DNA of 32,424 nt from Alphaproteobacteria bacterium (GTDB lineage Bacteria; Pseudomonadota; Alphaproteobacteria; UBA9219): positions 1 through 32,424 of the forward strand of contig JABDFY010000025.1 in assembly GCA_013286365.1 (NCBI GenBank), given 5' to 3'. Each line of letters opens with the position of its first letter. The stretch's first letter is position 1. Positions 7,760-15,051 of this stretch are shown here, one piece after another. The notes beneath the pieces were generated by a model, which did no database searches, had not been told where the DNA came from, and was given only the letters and a program-made list of their open reading frames with translations. The position numbers were made by a program, and so were the translations under genes.

Positions 7760-8341
7760 ATGCTGCTCGTTTTTTCCAAAGATGCTAACGCCCCCCATGG
7801 TTTTAGCCTTACTGTATTTTTTATAATCATACCAATTATTGGGGTCATCGCCGTTGCCTCCTGGCTGGCGATTGCTGCGGCCTACGAAAATATAAGATTT
7901 GCCCAGGCTACTGATCAGATCTTGGCGCTCATCGCTATCGCTCATGACTATGCTAGCAAGGATCAAAATTTTGGCGCCACGTTAAACGAAGACCTTCTCA
8001 ATCGTTTGGTTCAGACTGGCAAAGTTCCTCCCCCAAAAGATGGCCCGCAGGGCGGCTTTATCAATGCTTGGCAGGGGGCCGTCACGGCTACGGCAATCCC
8101 GGGGTTTCTGATGCGATTAGAAACACATGTTCCAACGCGTGATTGTCGTCGATTAGCTCTTTTTTTTGGAAAAGATGCCAAGGATTTAGCCCTAACGCAG
8201 ATGGAAGCCCGTGAAGAGGGGGGCGCCTGGCGGCAGTTCTATGCCGCGCCCGATTCGATTGATATTAGCCCGACAATAATTGATGCCGCCTGTGGTCAAG
8301 CGTCATGGTCCACGCTTGCCCTTATTTTTCGGCTACATTGA
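7760..8341 (+). CDS. Divergent pilin-like protein lacking Glu5, PilS-like paralog 6
   Basis: 193 residues. The leader ends APHG and the mature protein begins FSLTVFFIIIPII, so Val replaces the nearly invariant Glu5 and Pro appears at position 11. Family membership is still clear: Trp21 (ASW), a helix of the same length, and the two C-terminal cysteines (TRDCRRLAL, DAACGQ) followed by a final LIFRLH strand. The FFIIIPII stretch is more hydrophobic than in the paralogs. Glu5 in most type IV pilins helps docking against the neighbouring N-terminus, and pseudopilins lacking it (GspK type) sit at the tip. A tip or initiation role is therefore a reasonable inference; gene decay is the alternative. 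There is no good ribosome binding site, and it starts 28 bases after a strong terminator, so expression is probably low. Confidence 0.72.
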   Translation: MLLVFSKDANAPHGFSLTVFFIIIPIIGVIAVASWLAIAAAYENIRFAQATDQILALIAIAHDYASKDQNFGATLNEDLLNRLVQTGKVPPPKDGPQGGFINAWQGAVTATAIPGFLMRLETHVPTRDCRRLALFFGKDAKDLALTQMEAREEGGAWRQFYAAPDSIDISPTIIDAACGQASWSTLALIFRLH

Positions 8342-8511
8342 GAGTGCCAATGAAGCTTCTTTGGATAGGGGTAATTTGACGGTCTGGGGGGGCTTTTTTC
8401 CCCTGTATTCCAAATAATTAACTCAATTTTTAATGACTGTTAATAAGCTTTTATACGCATTTTGTTAGTATATACTCTGGTGGGCTCGAAAATTTCAGGG
8501 GCGGTGGCAGA

Positions 8512-9207
8512 ATGTACCTTTTGGTATTTGTCTTTTTGGTTATTTCGCTATTAGGGGTCTATGCCCAGGTTTTTGCTGTACAGTCAGCACAGATGTTCTC
8601 CAGCCAAACAGCAGCGGCGCAGCTTATGATGGACTGGCACGACGGTGCTGTGGGTTTAGCGTCAGCCAACGTCGCGGCCTATGCGGGACAAATCCTCGTA
8701 ACGCCGCAAAATGACTGCTCAATGACGCTTTCATTGACGACACCCGCGACGGCTTGCGCACCGCAAATGACTACAGGCAATACAGCAGCGGACACCACGG
8801 CATCATATTTACCCCCGGGATATCTGGCTGGGCCCAGCGTTGGTAACCCGGGCTATCAGTGGAACTCGATCTTCTTTCAGATCCCTGCGCTCAATCATCA
8901 GTTCTATACGGTCACGTATGCGGCCGTGCCGGCAAATCTAACCAGTCCAATTTTATCGCCGGCTGTGGGTGTGAGTGGAGGGGACCTTCTGAAGCAACTG
9001 GGTCTTTTAGGTATTTCGGCTTTTTCCTATGGTGCGGTTAGTAGCACGTGTGTGAAAACGGGGGTGCCGCAATGTTTGATTACTGTGGGGGCTAACACGA
9101 CATCAGGAGGAGGATTTGAATTTCCTTTACCCCCTGGCACTAGCCCAGCCGCTCCTGTAATTCCCAATAACTCTATAGCTGTAATATCGGAAATTAAGCC
9201 ACCATAG
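8512..9207 (+). CDS. Single-span exported protein of the pilus locus, possibly PilM-like
   Basis: 231 residues. One N-terminal hydrophobic segment (about 2-22, MYLLVFVFLVISLLGVYAQ) lacks a prepilin cleavage motif. Then come a helix rich in Ala/Gln/Met, a Ser/Thr/Pro-rich region with Cys in NDCSM and ATACAP, the motif YLPPGYLAGPSVGNPGYQWNS, and a Gly-rich tail with a further Cys pair. The layout (short membrane anchor, helix, LPPG plus Trp) resembles the PilM proteins of R64-type pilus loci, but I cannot confirm this by eye. It lies between two pilins on the same strand, which supports a pilus function. ATG 8512 is preceded by GGGGCGGTGG; a TATACT hexamer at 8471-8476 could be a -10 box without a good -35. 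Start moderately sure, function uncertain. Confidence 0.55.
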   Translation: MYLLVFVFLVISLLGVYAQVFAVQSAQMFSSQTAAAQLMMDWHDGAVGLASANVAAYAGQILVTPQNDCSMTLSLTTPATACAPQMTTGNTAADTTASYLPPGYLAGPSVGNPGYQWNSIFFQIPALNHQFYTVTYAAVPANLTSPILSPAVGVSGGDLLKQLGLLGISAFSYGAVSSTCVKTGVPQCLITVGANTTSGGGFEFPLPPGTSPAAPVIPNNSIAVISEIKPP

Positions 9208-9268
9208 CCATTTTTAAATAGGCTGGTAATGTTGTATATGTACTTATGAACGCCTAGCAAAGAGGTAG

Positions 9269-10990
9269 ATGATGTCAAAGCTCGCAAACCGGTCAGATAG
9301 AGGGTTTACACTCATAGAGCTTGCCATTGTGCTCGCCATTGCAGGACTGCTTTTTGTTGGCTTGTGGCGCTTGATGTCAGGAGCTAATACACAAGTACGT
9401 GATGAAGCGGCTGCCAATCAGCAATTACAACTTATCTCCGCGATCAAAGGTTATCTTGCCACGACCCCAGGCGGCACGGGCTTCATGACAGCAAATCCTG
9501 GCTGTCCGGGCGGTGGTGGAGTATGTCCTGTTGGCGCTTCTTTCGCCTTGCCACTGCCAACAACATATCCTGAGACTGCGGCGTCGTGTGTTGCCGATCT
9601 TACGGCAGCTGGTGATGCGGGCCTATGTTATTTCTTACCAACAGGCTTCACGGGAGCGGCATCCGCAACGCCTACTACCAACGCCTATGGACAAGCCTAT
9701 AATGTTCGGGTGTGGCGCGACTCAGTTACACCCGCTGGTACGGCGCCAGTTACATATTCCTTCATGATTATCACGTCCGGCGGCAGCACCATTCCAGACA
9801 CATCCGGCGGCAGAATCTCTGCTTTAATCGGTGGAGATGGTGGCTTCATATACACCAATCTTGTTTGTGGTGCCGTCGCGACCAAAGCGGCTTGCGGTGC
9901 TTATGGTGCTTGGATGGTTGCCGATGTTACGACAGCAAGTCCTGCGGGATATAGTTTTCCCACTTCCGCTTCAGGTACCGTTTCAACACGCACCTTTGTT
10001 AGCCCCAATCAAAATTCGCAAGATTACTGGTTGGCGCGCGTGCTAATGCCAGGAGAAACAGTTGCTACGCCTCCGCCAATTCACAACACCATGCAAACGG
10101 ATTTGTTTCTTGGAACAGGAACCAACACTGGCGTAGATCACACTTTTCCCGATAATCCCGGCAGTAATAATTTTTGGTTAGGTAACAGTAATAGCCAGAA
10201 AGACTACGCAACTGGCGGTAACATGTATATTCAAGGCGGCTCGATAGCAGCCCAAGAACAGACCCCCAATTTTGCCATAAACTTTGCGACGAGCTTTGTG
10301 TGCGGAGTGGTGGATGGTACGCCGGGAGATCCCTTGAACGGTTCATGTACACCACCTGTCGGCTCGGCAGGATTTTCTGGTCCGATAGGCGGCACAGGTT
10401 CTTTTACAGGGAACTATCTGAATAAAGCCCCCGGCTATGCCTTTAACCCATTTATCAACGTGAGCACAGGATGTACCGTTGATGAAACGGCCGCCGATAA
10501 TGCCCACTTGGTCTATGACCCCACCAACTGTGTTGCGGGTTTACAGGTTGATGGTGATGCGACCTTTTCTGGCCAGGTGAGAGTCGATTCTCTTTATGCA
10601 ACGACGTTCGTTTATTCGCCTTGCGTCGGCCCAACATGTTCTTCGGATGTTCGCCTTAAATCAAACATTCATCCGATTAACAATGCGCTCGATGATTTGA
10701 TGAAATTAAGGCCAGTTTCCTATGTTCTCAATACAACGGGTCAGGCAAGTCTTGGCGTCATTGCTCAAGATGTTCAAAAAGTCTATCCGCAGCTTGTCGT
10801 CAAGATGGGCGACATTAACGGCGTCAAAGATTCGTTGGGCGTAAATTATAATGGCCTGATCGGACCTCTGATTGGCGCCGTGCAGGAACTCAAGAAAGAG
10901 AATGACGAACTACGTCAGGAGATCTCAGCACAGGCTGTGCGCCAAAAGAAGATGGAGCAGGAGATAGAAGCGCGTCCTGCAGGCGAGTAG
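9269..10990 (+). CDS. PilV-like large prepilin fused to a C-terminal S74 peptidase/chaperone domain
   Basis: 573 residues. The leader ends DRG, then mature FTLIELAIV with Glu5 and Trp21 (GLW). A long Gly/Thr/Ser-rich passenger (about 60-440) contains several Cys pairs. The C-terminus has Ser-Asp-Val-Arg-Leu-Lys at 459-464, the S74 (tailspike intramolecular chaperone) signature, in which the Ser/Lys pair performs self-cleavage between Ser459 and Asp460. It is followed by ASLGVIAQDVQKVYPQLV, VNYNGLIGPLIGAVQEL and a coiled coil to the end. S74 domains in phage fibres drive trimer folding and are then released. In R64 the large pilin PilV is the tip adhesin, so I infer a trimeric or chaperone-matured adhesin at the pilus tip. 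ATG 9272 has better spacing from AGAGG (9261-9265) than ATG 9269. Last gene of the locus on this strand. Confidence 0.85.
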   Translation: MMSKLANRSDRGFTLIELAIVLAIAGLLFVGLWRLMSGANTQVRDEAAANQQLQLISAIKGYLATTPGGTGFMTANPGCPGGGGVCPVGASFALPLPTTYPETAASCVADLTAAGDAGLCYFLPTGFTGAASATPTTNAYGQAYNVRVWRDSVTPAGTAPVTYSFMIITSGGSTIPDTSGGRISALIGGDGGFIYTNLVCGAVATKAACGAYGAWMVADVTTASPAGYSFPTSASGTVSTRTFVSPNQNSQDYWLARVLMPGETVATPPPIHNTMQTDLFLGTGTNTGVDHTFPDNPGSNNFWLGNSNSQKDYATGGNMYIQGGSIAAQEQTPNFAINFATSFVCGVVDGTPGDPLNGSCTPPVGSAGFSGPIGGTGSFTGNYLNKAPGYAFNPFINVSTGCTVDETAADNAHLVYDPTNCVAGLQVDGDATFSGQVRVDSLYATTFVYSPCVGPTCSSDVRLKSNIHPINNALDDLMKLRPVSYVLNTTGQASLGVIAQDVQKVYPQLVVKMGDINGVKDSLGVNYNGLIGPLIGAVQELKKENDELRQEISAQAVRQKKMEQEIEARPAGE

Positions 10991-11034
10991 CTCTCAGTAT
11001 ATAGAGATCTCAAGAGTAACGTGCCGGCGTCTCA

Positions 11035-11385
11035 TTATCTGGATTGGTTCTGGTCGCAATGCATGGCGCAGGTCTCATCTTGCAGCTTTGTGACGCAGCA
11101 CTGCACTTGCATACCGGAGCCCGAGGCAGAGGTTAAACAATTACTGCCATCAAGCTGATTTCCACTGAATAACTTTGTAGCATCATTCACGGCGCCAAAG
11201 TATCTTGATGCACACGCAGCAGCTATACTTCCGTAATCAGGAGGTGATGAGTTTGCGCTAGGATCCGGACAGGCTACCCGAGAACAAGTCGCACTGCCAA
11301 AATTTGTATTTCCTGCCTTTACCGCTACCGTAAGCGATGCAACCACCAGAAGTGTTAAGGCGAGCGTTAGGAAAATGCGACGCAT
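11035..11385 (-). CDS. Small cysteine-rich exported protein, unknown function
   Basis: 116 residues, not recognised. A clear signal peptide (MRRIFLTLALTLLVVASLTVAVKAG, cleavage near residue 24) precedes a short mature domain of about 90 residues with eight cysteines, including a CC pair in VQCCVTK and C..HC near the end. This implies four disulfides and a periplasmic or secreted location. ATG 11385 has AGAGG six bases upstream. It points toward the pilus genes and is transcribed separately from them. The cysteine richness recalls the Cys content of the neighbouring PilV-like passenger, but a functional link is speculation. Confidence 0.7.
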   Translation of the reverse strand: MRRIFLTLALTLLVVASLTVAVKAGNTNFGSATCSRVACPDPSANSSPPDYGSIAAACASRYFGAVNDATKLFSGNQLDGSNCLTSASGSGMQVQCCVTKLQDETCAMHCDQNQSR

Positions 11386-11545
11386 GGGGGACCTCTGTTG
11401 GGCTAAGAGTTTATATGCCTATAACTAATCATTTTGCTCCTGCTAGGGCAAGATGCAATTTATAGCCTTCGCGGCTGTAGAAACATCAAATGACCGGCCA
11501 TTAAGTAAGGATAAGCAGGTCTTCCTAGGGGCCAGATCGGAAACA

Positions 11546-12517
11546 ATGGATAAAGATCATATTTGTCTCATCAAAATTATTCCCGAGATGGAACGACAGA
11601 GGCTGGACAAGGCTTTAACTCAGCTTATAGCACAAGAGGTTTTGGTTTTGTCACGCGTGCGCGTGCAGGGCCTGATTGCCGAAGGCATGGTTTCTTTTGC
11701 TGGGAAACCAGTTTACGACGTCAACCGCAAGGTAAAGTCGGGTGAGGTTTACAAGTTGCAAATTCCGCCCCCTGAAGTTGCGACACCACAAGCACAAATT
11801 ATTCCGCTTAAAATTATTTACGAGGACAAAGATTTGTTAGTCATCGACAAACCTGCCGGCATGGTTGTGCATCCGGCCCCCGGCAATCGTGACAAGACAC
11901 TGGTTAACGCCCTCTTAGCGCATTGCAAAGATAGTTTGAGCGGTATTGGTGGTGTTATGCGCCCTGGTATTGTTCATCGCCTCGATAAGGACACAAGCGG
12001 CCTTATGGTTGTCGCCAAGAACGATAAGGCTCATCAGGCGTTGACGGCTCAATTTTCTGATCGCAGCCTCAACCGCACTTATCAGGCAATAGTGTGGGGT
12101 TCGCCCAAGGTTTTGAAAAGTTCAATTGATGCACCCATCGGCCGACATCCGCGGGACCGCAAGAAAATGGCAGTTACCGGTCGAGGTAAGCCAGCGCTGA
12201 CACATTACCGTGTTCTTGAGGATTTTAAGAACGTCACGCTCATGGAATGTAAGTTAGCCACTGGCAGAACGCATCAGATCCGCGTGCACTTTGCACATAT
12301 GAAACATCCTCTTGTCGGTGACCCAGCTTACGGGAAAAAAAAGAACAGCCAATCTGATAAAATGATCACTGAGCTACAAACTTTTCCGCGCCAGGCGCTA
12401 CATGCGGTGAAACTGGAATTTATCCATCCCACGTCGGGCAAAACCATGCGGTTTGCATCTGAACTGCCCAAAGATGTGGAAAAGCTGTTAAAAAAACTGC
12501 GTAAAATGAACTCGTAA
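11546..12517 (+). CDS. rluD: RluD-type 23S rRNA pseudouridine synthase
   Basis: Converts uridines of large-subunit rRNA (helix 69 in RluD) to pseudouridine. An N-terminal S4 RNA-binding domain (QRLDKALTQLI..., about 15-75) is followed by the RluA-type catalytic domain. The signature HRLDKDTSGLMVVAK has the catalytic Asp at 147, and TGRTHQIRVH comes later. From ATG 11546 the protein is 323 residues, the normal length. The frame is open upstream to ATG 11453, which adds 31 residues with no family match, so I prefer 11546. RluC or RluA paralogs cannot be excluded, but the length and S4 domain favour RluD. It precedes rpoH, an order common in alphaproteobacteria. Confidence 0.9.
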   Translation: MDKDHICLIKIIPEMERQRLDKALTQLIAQEVLVLSRVRVQGLIAEGMVSFAGKPVYDVNRKVKSGEVYKLQIPPPEVATPQAQIIPLKIIYEDKDLLVIDKPAGMVVHPAPGNRDKTLVNALLAHCKDSLSGIGGVMRPGIVHRLDKDTSGLMVVAKNDKAHQALTAQFSDRSLNRTYQAIVWGSPKVLKSSIDAPIGRHPRDRKKMAVTGRGKPALTHYRVLEDFKNVTLMECKLATGRTHQIRVHFAHMKHPLVGDPAYGKKKNSQSDKMITELQTFPRQALHAVKLEFIHPTSGKTMRFASELPKDVEKLLKKLRKMNS

Positions 12518-12606
12518 ATACGTTATATTTCAATTGGTTAAAGTGCTTCAAGACGCGGCACAATGTTGCCTTTTTGTAGCGTCATATAAACTGATAGGAT
12601 GACGTC

Positions 12607-13563
12607 ATGAGTGCACCCATTAGTAATCTTCCGGCCCTAAAAGGCGAAGGCAACCTCGCTCTCTATTTGCGCGAGATTCGCAAATTCCCTATTTTGGAGC
12701 CCAATGAAGAATTCATGTTAGCTAAGGCTTGGCGTGGCCAAGGTGATTTGGACGCAGCCCATAAACTGGTAACCAGTCATTTGCGCCTGGTTGCCAAAAT
12801 TGCCATGGGTTATCGCGGCTATGGTTTGCCATTGGCTGATCTCATCGCCGAGGGCAATGTTGGTATGATGCAGGCCGTCAAACGCTTTGATCCTGACCGT
12901 GGTTTTCGCTTAGCTACCTATGCCATGTGGTGGATACGCGCAGCCATTCAAGAGTACGTTTTGCATTCATGGTCGCTTGTCAAAATTGGTACGACAGCGG
13001 CGCAGAAAAAGCTTTTTTTCAACCTGCGGCGCATTAAGGGCGAGATGAAAGCCATCGATGAAGGCGATCTATCACCCGAGCAGGTGCAACAGATAGCTAA
13101 ACGCTTAGATGTGGCCGAGGACGAAGTTATCACTATGAACCGTCGTCTTTCGGGTTCTGACCAGTCACTTAATGCGCCGGTACGCGCCGATGGCGAAGGT
13201 GACAGCGAATGGCAAGATTGGCTGGTTGATGAAAATGACAGTCAGGAAACACGCTTTGGTGCCAACGAGGAAATGAAGCGTCGTCAAAGACTATTAAACC
13301 AAGCGATGGCTGGACTTAATGGCCGTGAACGCGAGATTATTGAAGCAAGAAGGCTAGAAGATGAACCCGCGACGCTTGAAGACTTATCCCAGCGTTTTGG
13401 GATCAGCCGCGAGCGTGTGCGTCAGATCGAGGTGCGGGCCTTCGAAAAACTCCAGAAAAATATGAAGTTGGCGGCCGAAAAAGAAGGGCTGCTATCGCTG
13501 TCTACTGCGCAAGGGCATGAAGCAAAAGTAGCAAAGCAATCAGTGCAGCAAAAGAGCGGATAA
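12607..13563 (+). CDS. rpoH: Heat-shock sigma factor RpoH (sigma-32)
   Basis: Alternative sigma factor directing RNA polymerase to heat-shock promoters. Region 1.2 (LALYLREIRKFP, about 18-29) is followed by region 2 (about 50-120), including DLIAEGNVGMMQAVKRFDP and ATYAMWWIRAAIQEY. The RpoH box QKKLFFNLRR (133-142) separates it from housekeeping and sporulation sigmas. Region 4 helix-turn-helix ATLEDLSQRFGISRERVRQIE lies near 255-275. Length 318 fits the family (about 290-300) with a slightly long tail. The start has AGGA about 8 bases upstream. It lies 89 bases after rluD, enough for its own promoter, though I could not pick one with confidence. Whether this is the only RpoH in the genome cannot be seen. 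Confidence 0.95.
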   Translation: MSAPISNLPALKGEGNLALYLREIRKFPILEPNEEFMLAKAWRGQGDLDAAHKLVTSHLRLVAKIAMGYRGYGLPLADLIAEGNVGMMQAVKRFDPDRGFRLATYAMWWIRAAIQEYVLHSWSLVKIGTTAAQKKLFFNLRRIKGEMKAIDEGDLSPEQVQQIAKRLDVAEDEVITMNRRLSGSDQSLNAPVRADGEGDSEWQDWLVDENDSQETRFGANEEMKRRQRLLNQAMAGLNGREREIIEARRLEDEPATLEDLSQRFGISRERVRQIEVRAFEKLQKNMKLAAEKEGLLSLSTAQGHEAKVAKQSVQQKSG

Positions 13564-13739
13564 GGATTGAACTGGCTGTTTGCGTGAGGACCTGCACACG
13601 GGTTTTATGGTATGAACGAGAAAATGAATGCATTGGTAAGACTCCTTTTAAAATACTGACGGTACATTATCATATTGGTCAGCATGTAATTTCCAAGTTG
13701 CAAGCGTCAAGAAGCAAATTACTTGCTGAGATAATTAAT

Positions 13740-14249
13740 TTAACGGTTAATTCTGTCGATTGGTTTGTTGGTGGCGACTTCGGGGCCCCAGCCGTCCTTA
13801 AGCACCTCAAGATTGGCTTTTAGCAATTTCAATCGCTGTTCGGCGCGCGTTAGCGTAAATGAAGCGACCATAATCGGTATAGTAAACAACAGTAGCTTGC
13901 CCAGACCCGCAGCGCCGAGCATGATGAGCCAGTTCATGGGCTCCAGCAAAATTCCTACCGCATTATCAAGTGTTTGACCCTCTTGCCATAGCTGGATGAT
14001 AAATGGTGCCACCCCAGCAAAGTTCAATAAACCGACAGTGGCGGCCGATGACCACTGCCGATCATTATCGGTAGATATGGCTATCAGCGTTGGGATCATG
14101 CCCACGAGCAATAAAAGCGTTGGATAAATAAAGGGAACGACAGCCCCAAACAGGACCATGGCAACAACAAAGCCAAGCTTGCCGCCCTTTGAAGATTTTT
14201 CGGGCTTTTCGGCGGCCTTGGCAGGCGCTTCTTTTTTATCTTCGGCCAT
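13740..14249 (-). CDS. Small integral membrane protein, unknown function
   Basis: 169 residues, not recognised. The N-terminus is charged (Lys/Glu/Ala-rich, about 1-24). Hydrophobic spans lie near 27-62 (two closely spaced), 70-90 and 110-140, followed by a basic amphipathic C-terminal helix (RAEQRLKLLKANLEVL). Likely inner membrane with both ends in the cytoplasm, though the number of spans is uncertain. The longest frame begins at TTG 14258; ATG 14249 gives MAEDKKEAP and is preferred. No Shine-Dalgarno is visible before either. It converges on rpoH with 176 bases between and is upstream-flanked by the MucR-type gene on the same strand. Confidence 0.65.
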   Translation of the reverse strand: MAEDKKEAPAKAAEKPEKSSKGGKLGFVVAMVLFGAVVPFIYPTLLLLVGMIPTLIAISTDNDRQWSSAATVGLLNFAGVAPFIIQLWQEGQTLDNAVGILLEPMNWLIMLGAAGLGKLLLFTIPIMVASFTLTRAEQRLKLLKANLEVLKDGWGPEVATNKPIDRINR

Positions 14250-14361
14250 GACAAGCAACAGCGGTTGGAGGCTTAGGGTCAGCTAGTATAACTGAAAATC
14301 TGTCTGTCTAGCAATGCGTGCTAGCGATCCAGCTCTTTGGACTCCCACTTCTAGGTTTGGT

Positions 14362-14790
14362 CTAAGCTGCTTTTTGTTTAGGCGTGCGGCGTGAAGCGGT
14401 GCCCAGACCTATTTGCTTGGCGAGCTTACTGCGTTGCTTGGCATAATTGGGTGCCACCATGGGATAATCGGCACCAAGGCCCCAACGTTCACGGTATTGT
14501 TCTGGCGTTAGATTATAAGAGGTCTTGAGGTGACGCTTCAGCATCTTGAGTTTCTTACCGTCTTCAAGACAAACTATGAAGTCTGGCGTAACAGATTTGC
14601 GTACCGACACAGCGGGCTCGGGTCGGGTTTCCGTGGTCGTTCCGCCCTGTCCTAAACGCGCTAAACTCTGATAAACGATTGAAACGAGATTGGGTACATC
14701 ACTCGCGGCAACATTGTTATGGCCGACATGTGACGCCACAATTTGAGCGGTAAGTGTCAAAAGACGCTCGGAAGAAGAATTTTCAGCCAT
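14362..14790 (-). CDS. MucR/Ros-family transcriptional regulator
   Basis: 142-residue DNA-binding regulator of the alphaproteobacterial Ros/MucR family, which controls surface polysaccharide, motility and cell-cycle genes in relatives. The core CLEDGKKLKMLKRHL..YNLTPEQYRERWGL (about 85-118) is diagnostic, as is the tail YPMVAPNYAKQRSKLAKQIGLG. The zinc finger is incomplete: the second Cys of the usual C-x-x-C is Asp, and the residue where the second His normally sits is Tyr. Variants of this kind occur in the family and may bind DNA without zinc. MucR genes are usually autoregulated, so the 261-base upstream gap is a likely operator region. A link to the nearby pilus locus is possible but not shown. 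Confidence 0.9.
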   Translation of the reverse strand: MAENSSSERLLTLTAQIVASHVGHNNVAASDVPNLVSIVYQSLARLGQGGTTTETRPEPAVSVRKSVTPDFIVCLEDGKKLKMLKRHLKTSYNLTPEQYRERWGLGADYPMVAPNYAKQRSKLAKQIGLGTASRRTPKQKAA

Positions 14791-15051
14791 AGATTTTACG
14801 AGCCCTGGTTTTCTGATTTAATCTATATATCTAATTGTCCTACCAGTTTAATTCTTAATTTAGTAGATCAGATTAGCTAAAGATTGAGTGTTCTTATGCC
14901 CTTTTATTGTCAATGGCGTCAACAATTAAAGTATAAGTAATTCTCAGAATGCGAATATATGCTGGATGCCCAAACCCACAAATTAATGGTAAGTATTTCC
15001 ATATTACATTTCTTTAATCACTGACATCCATACACTGGAAGCTCAATCTCT
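14791..15051. other. Divergent intergenic region, mucR-type gene and pabB
   Basis: A 261-base AT-rich region between the divergent starts of the MucR-type regulator and pabB. It holds T-rich patches of the sort MucR proteins bind, but no inverted repeat or promoter pair that I can defend. No ORF of note and no RNA gene seen. Confidence 0.4.

Noticed and set aside
7664..7966. Minus-strand ORF over the fifth/sixth pilin boundary
   Set aside because: It runs through the terminator and antisense to the sixth pilin, with no RBS and no recognisable domain.
4143..10990. Type II secretion pseudopilin cluster
   Set aside because: PilP, PilR and the PilS-like Trp21/NVRxLYA motif with a two-cysteine D-region fit type IVb pili; no GspG/H/I/J set or GspC/D is present.
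9269..11034. R64-type shufflon (19-bp inverted repeats and a recombinase) at the PilV-like gene
   Set aside because: I saw no repeated inverted motif inside or after the gene and no recombinase nearby; the gene has one fixed C-terminus.
13584..13823. Plus-strand ORF of 79 residues after rpoH
   Set aside because: It overlaps the end of the minus-strand membrane-protein gene, has no RBS and a composition unlike a protein.
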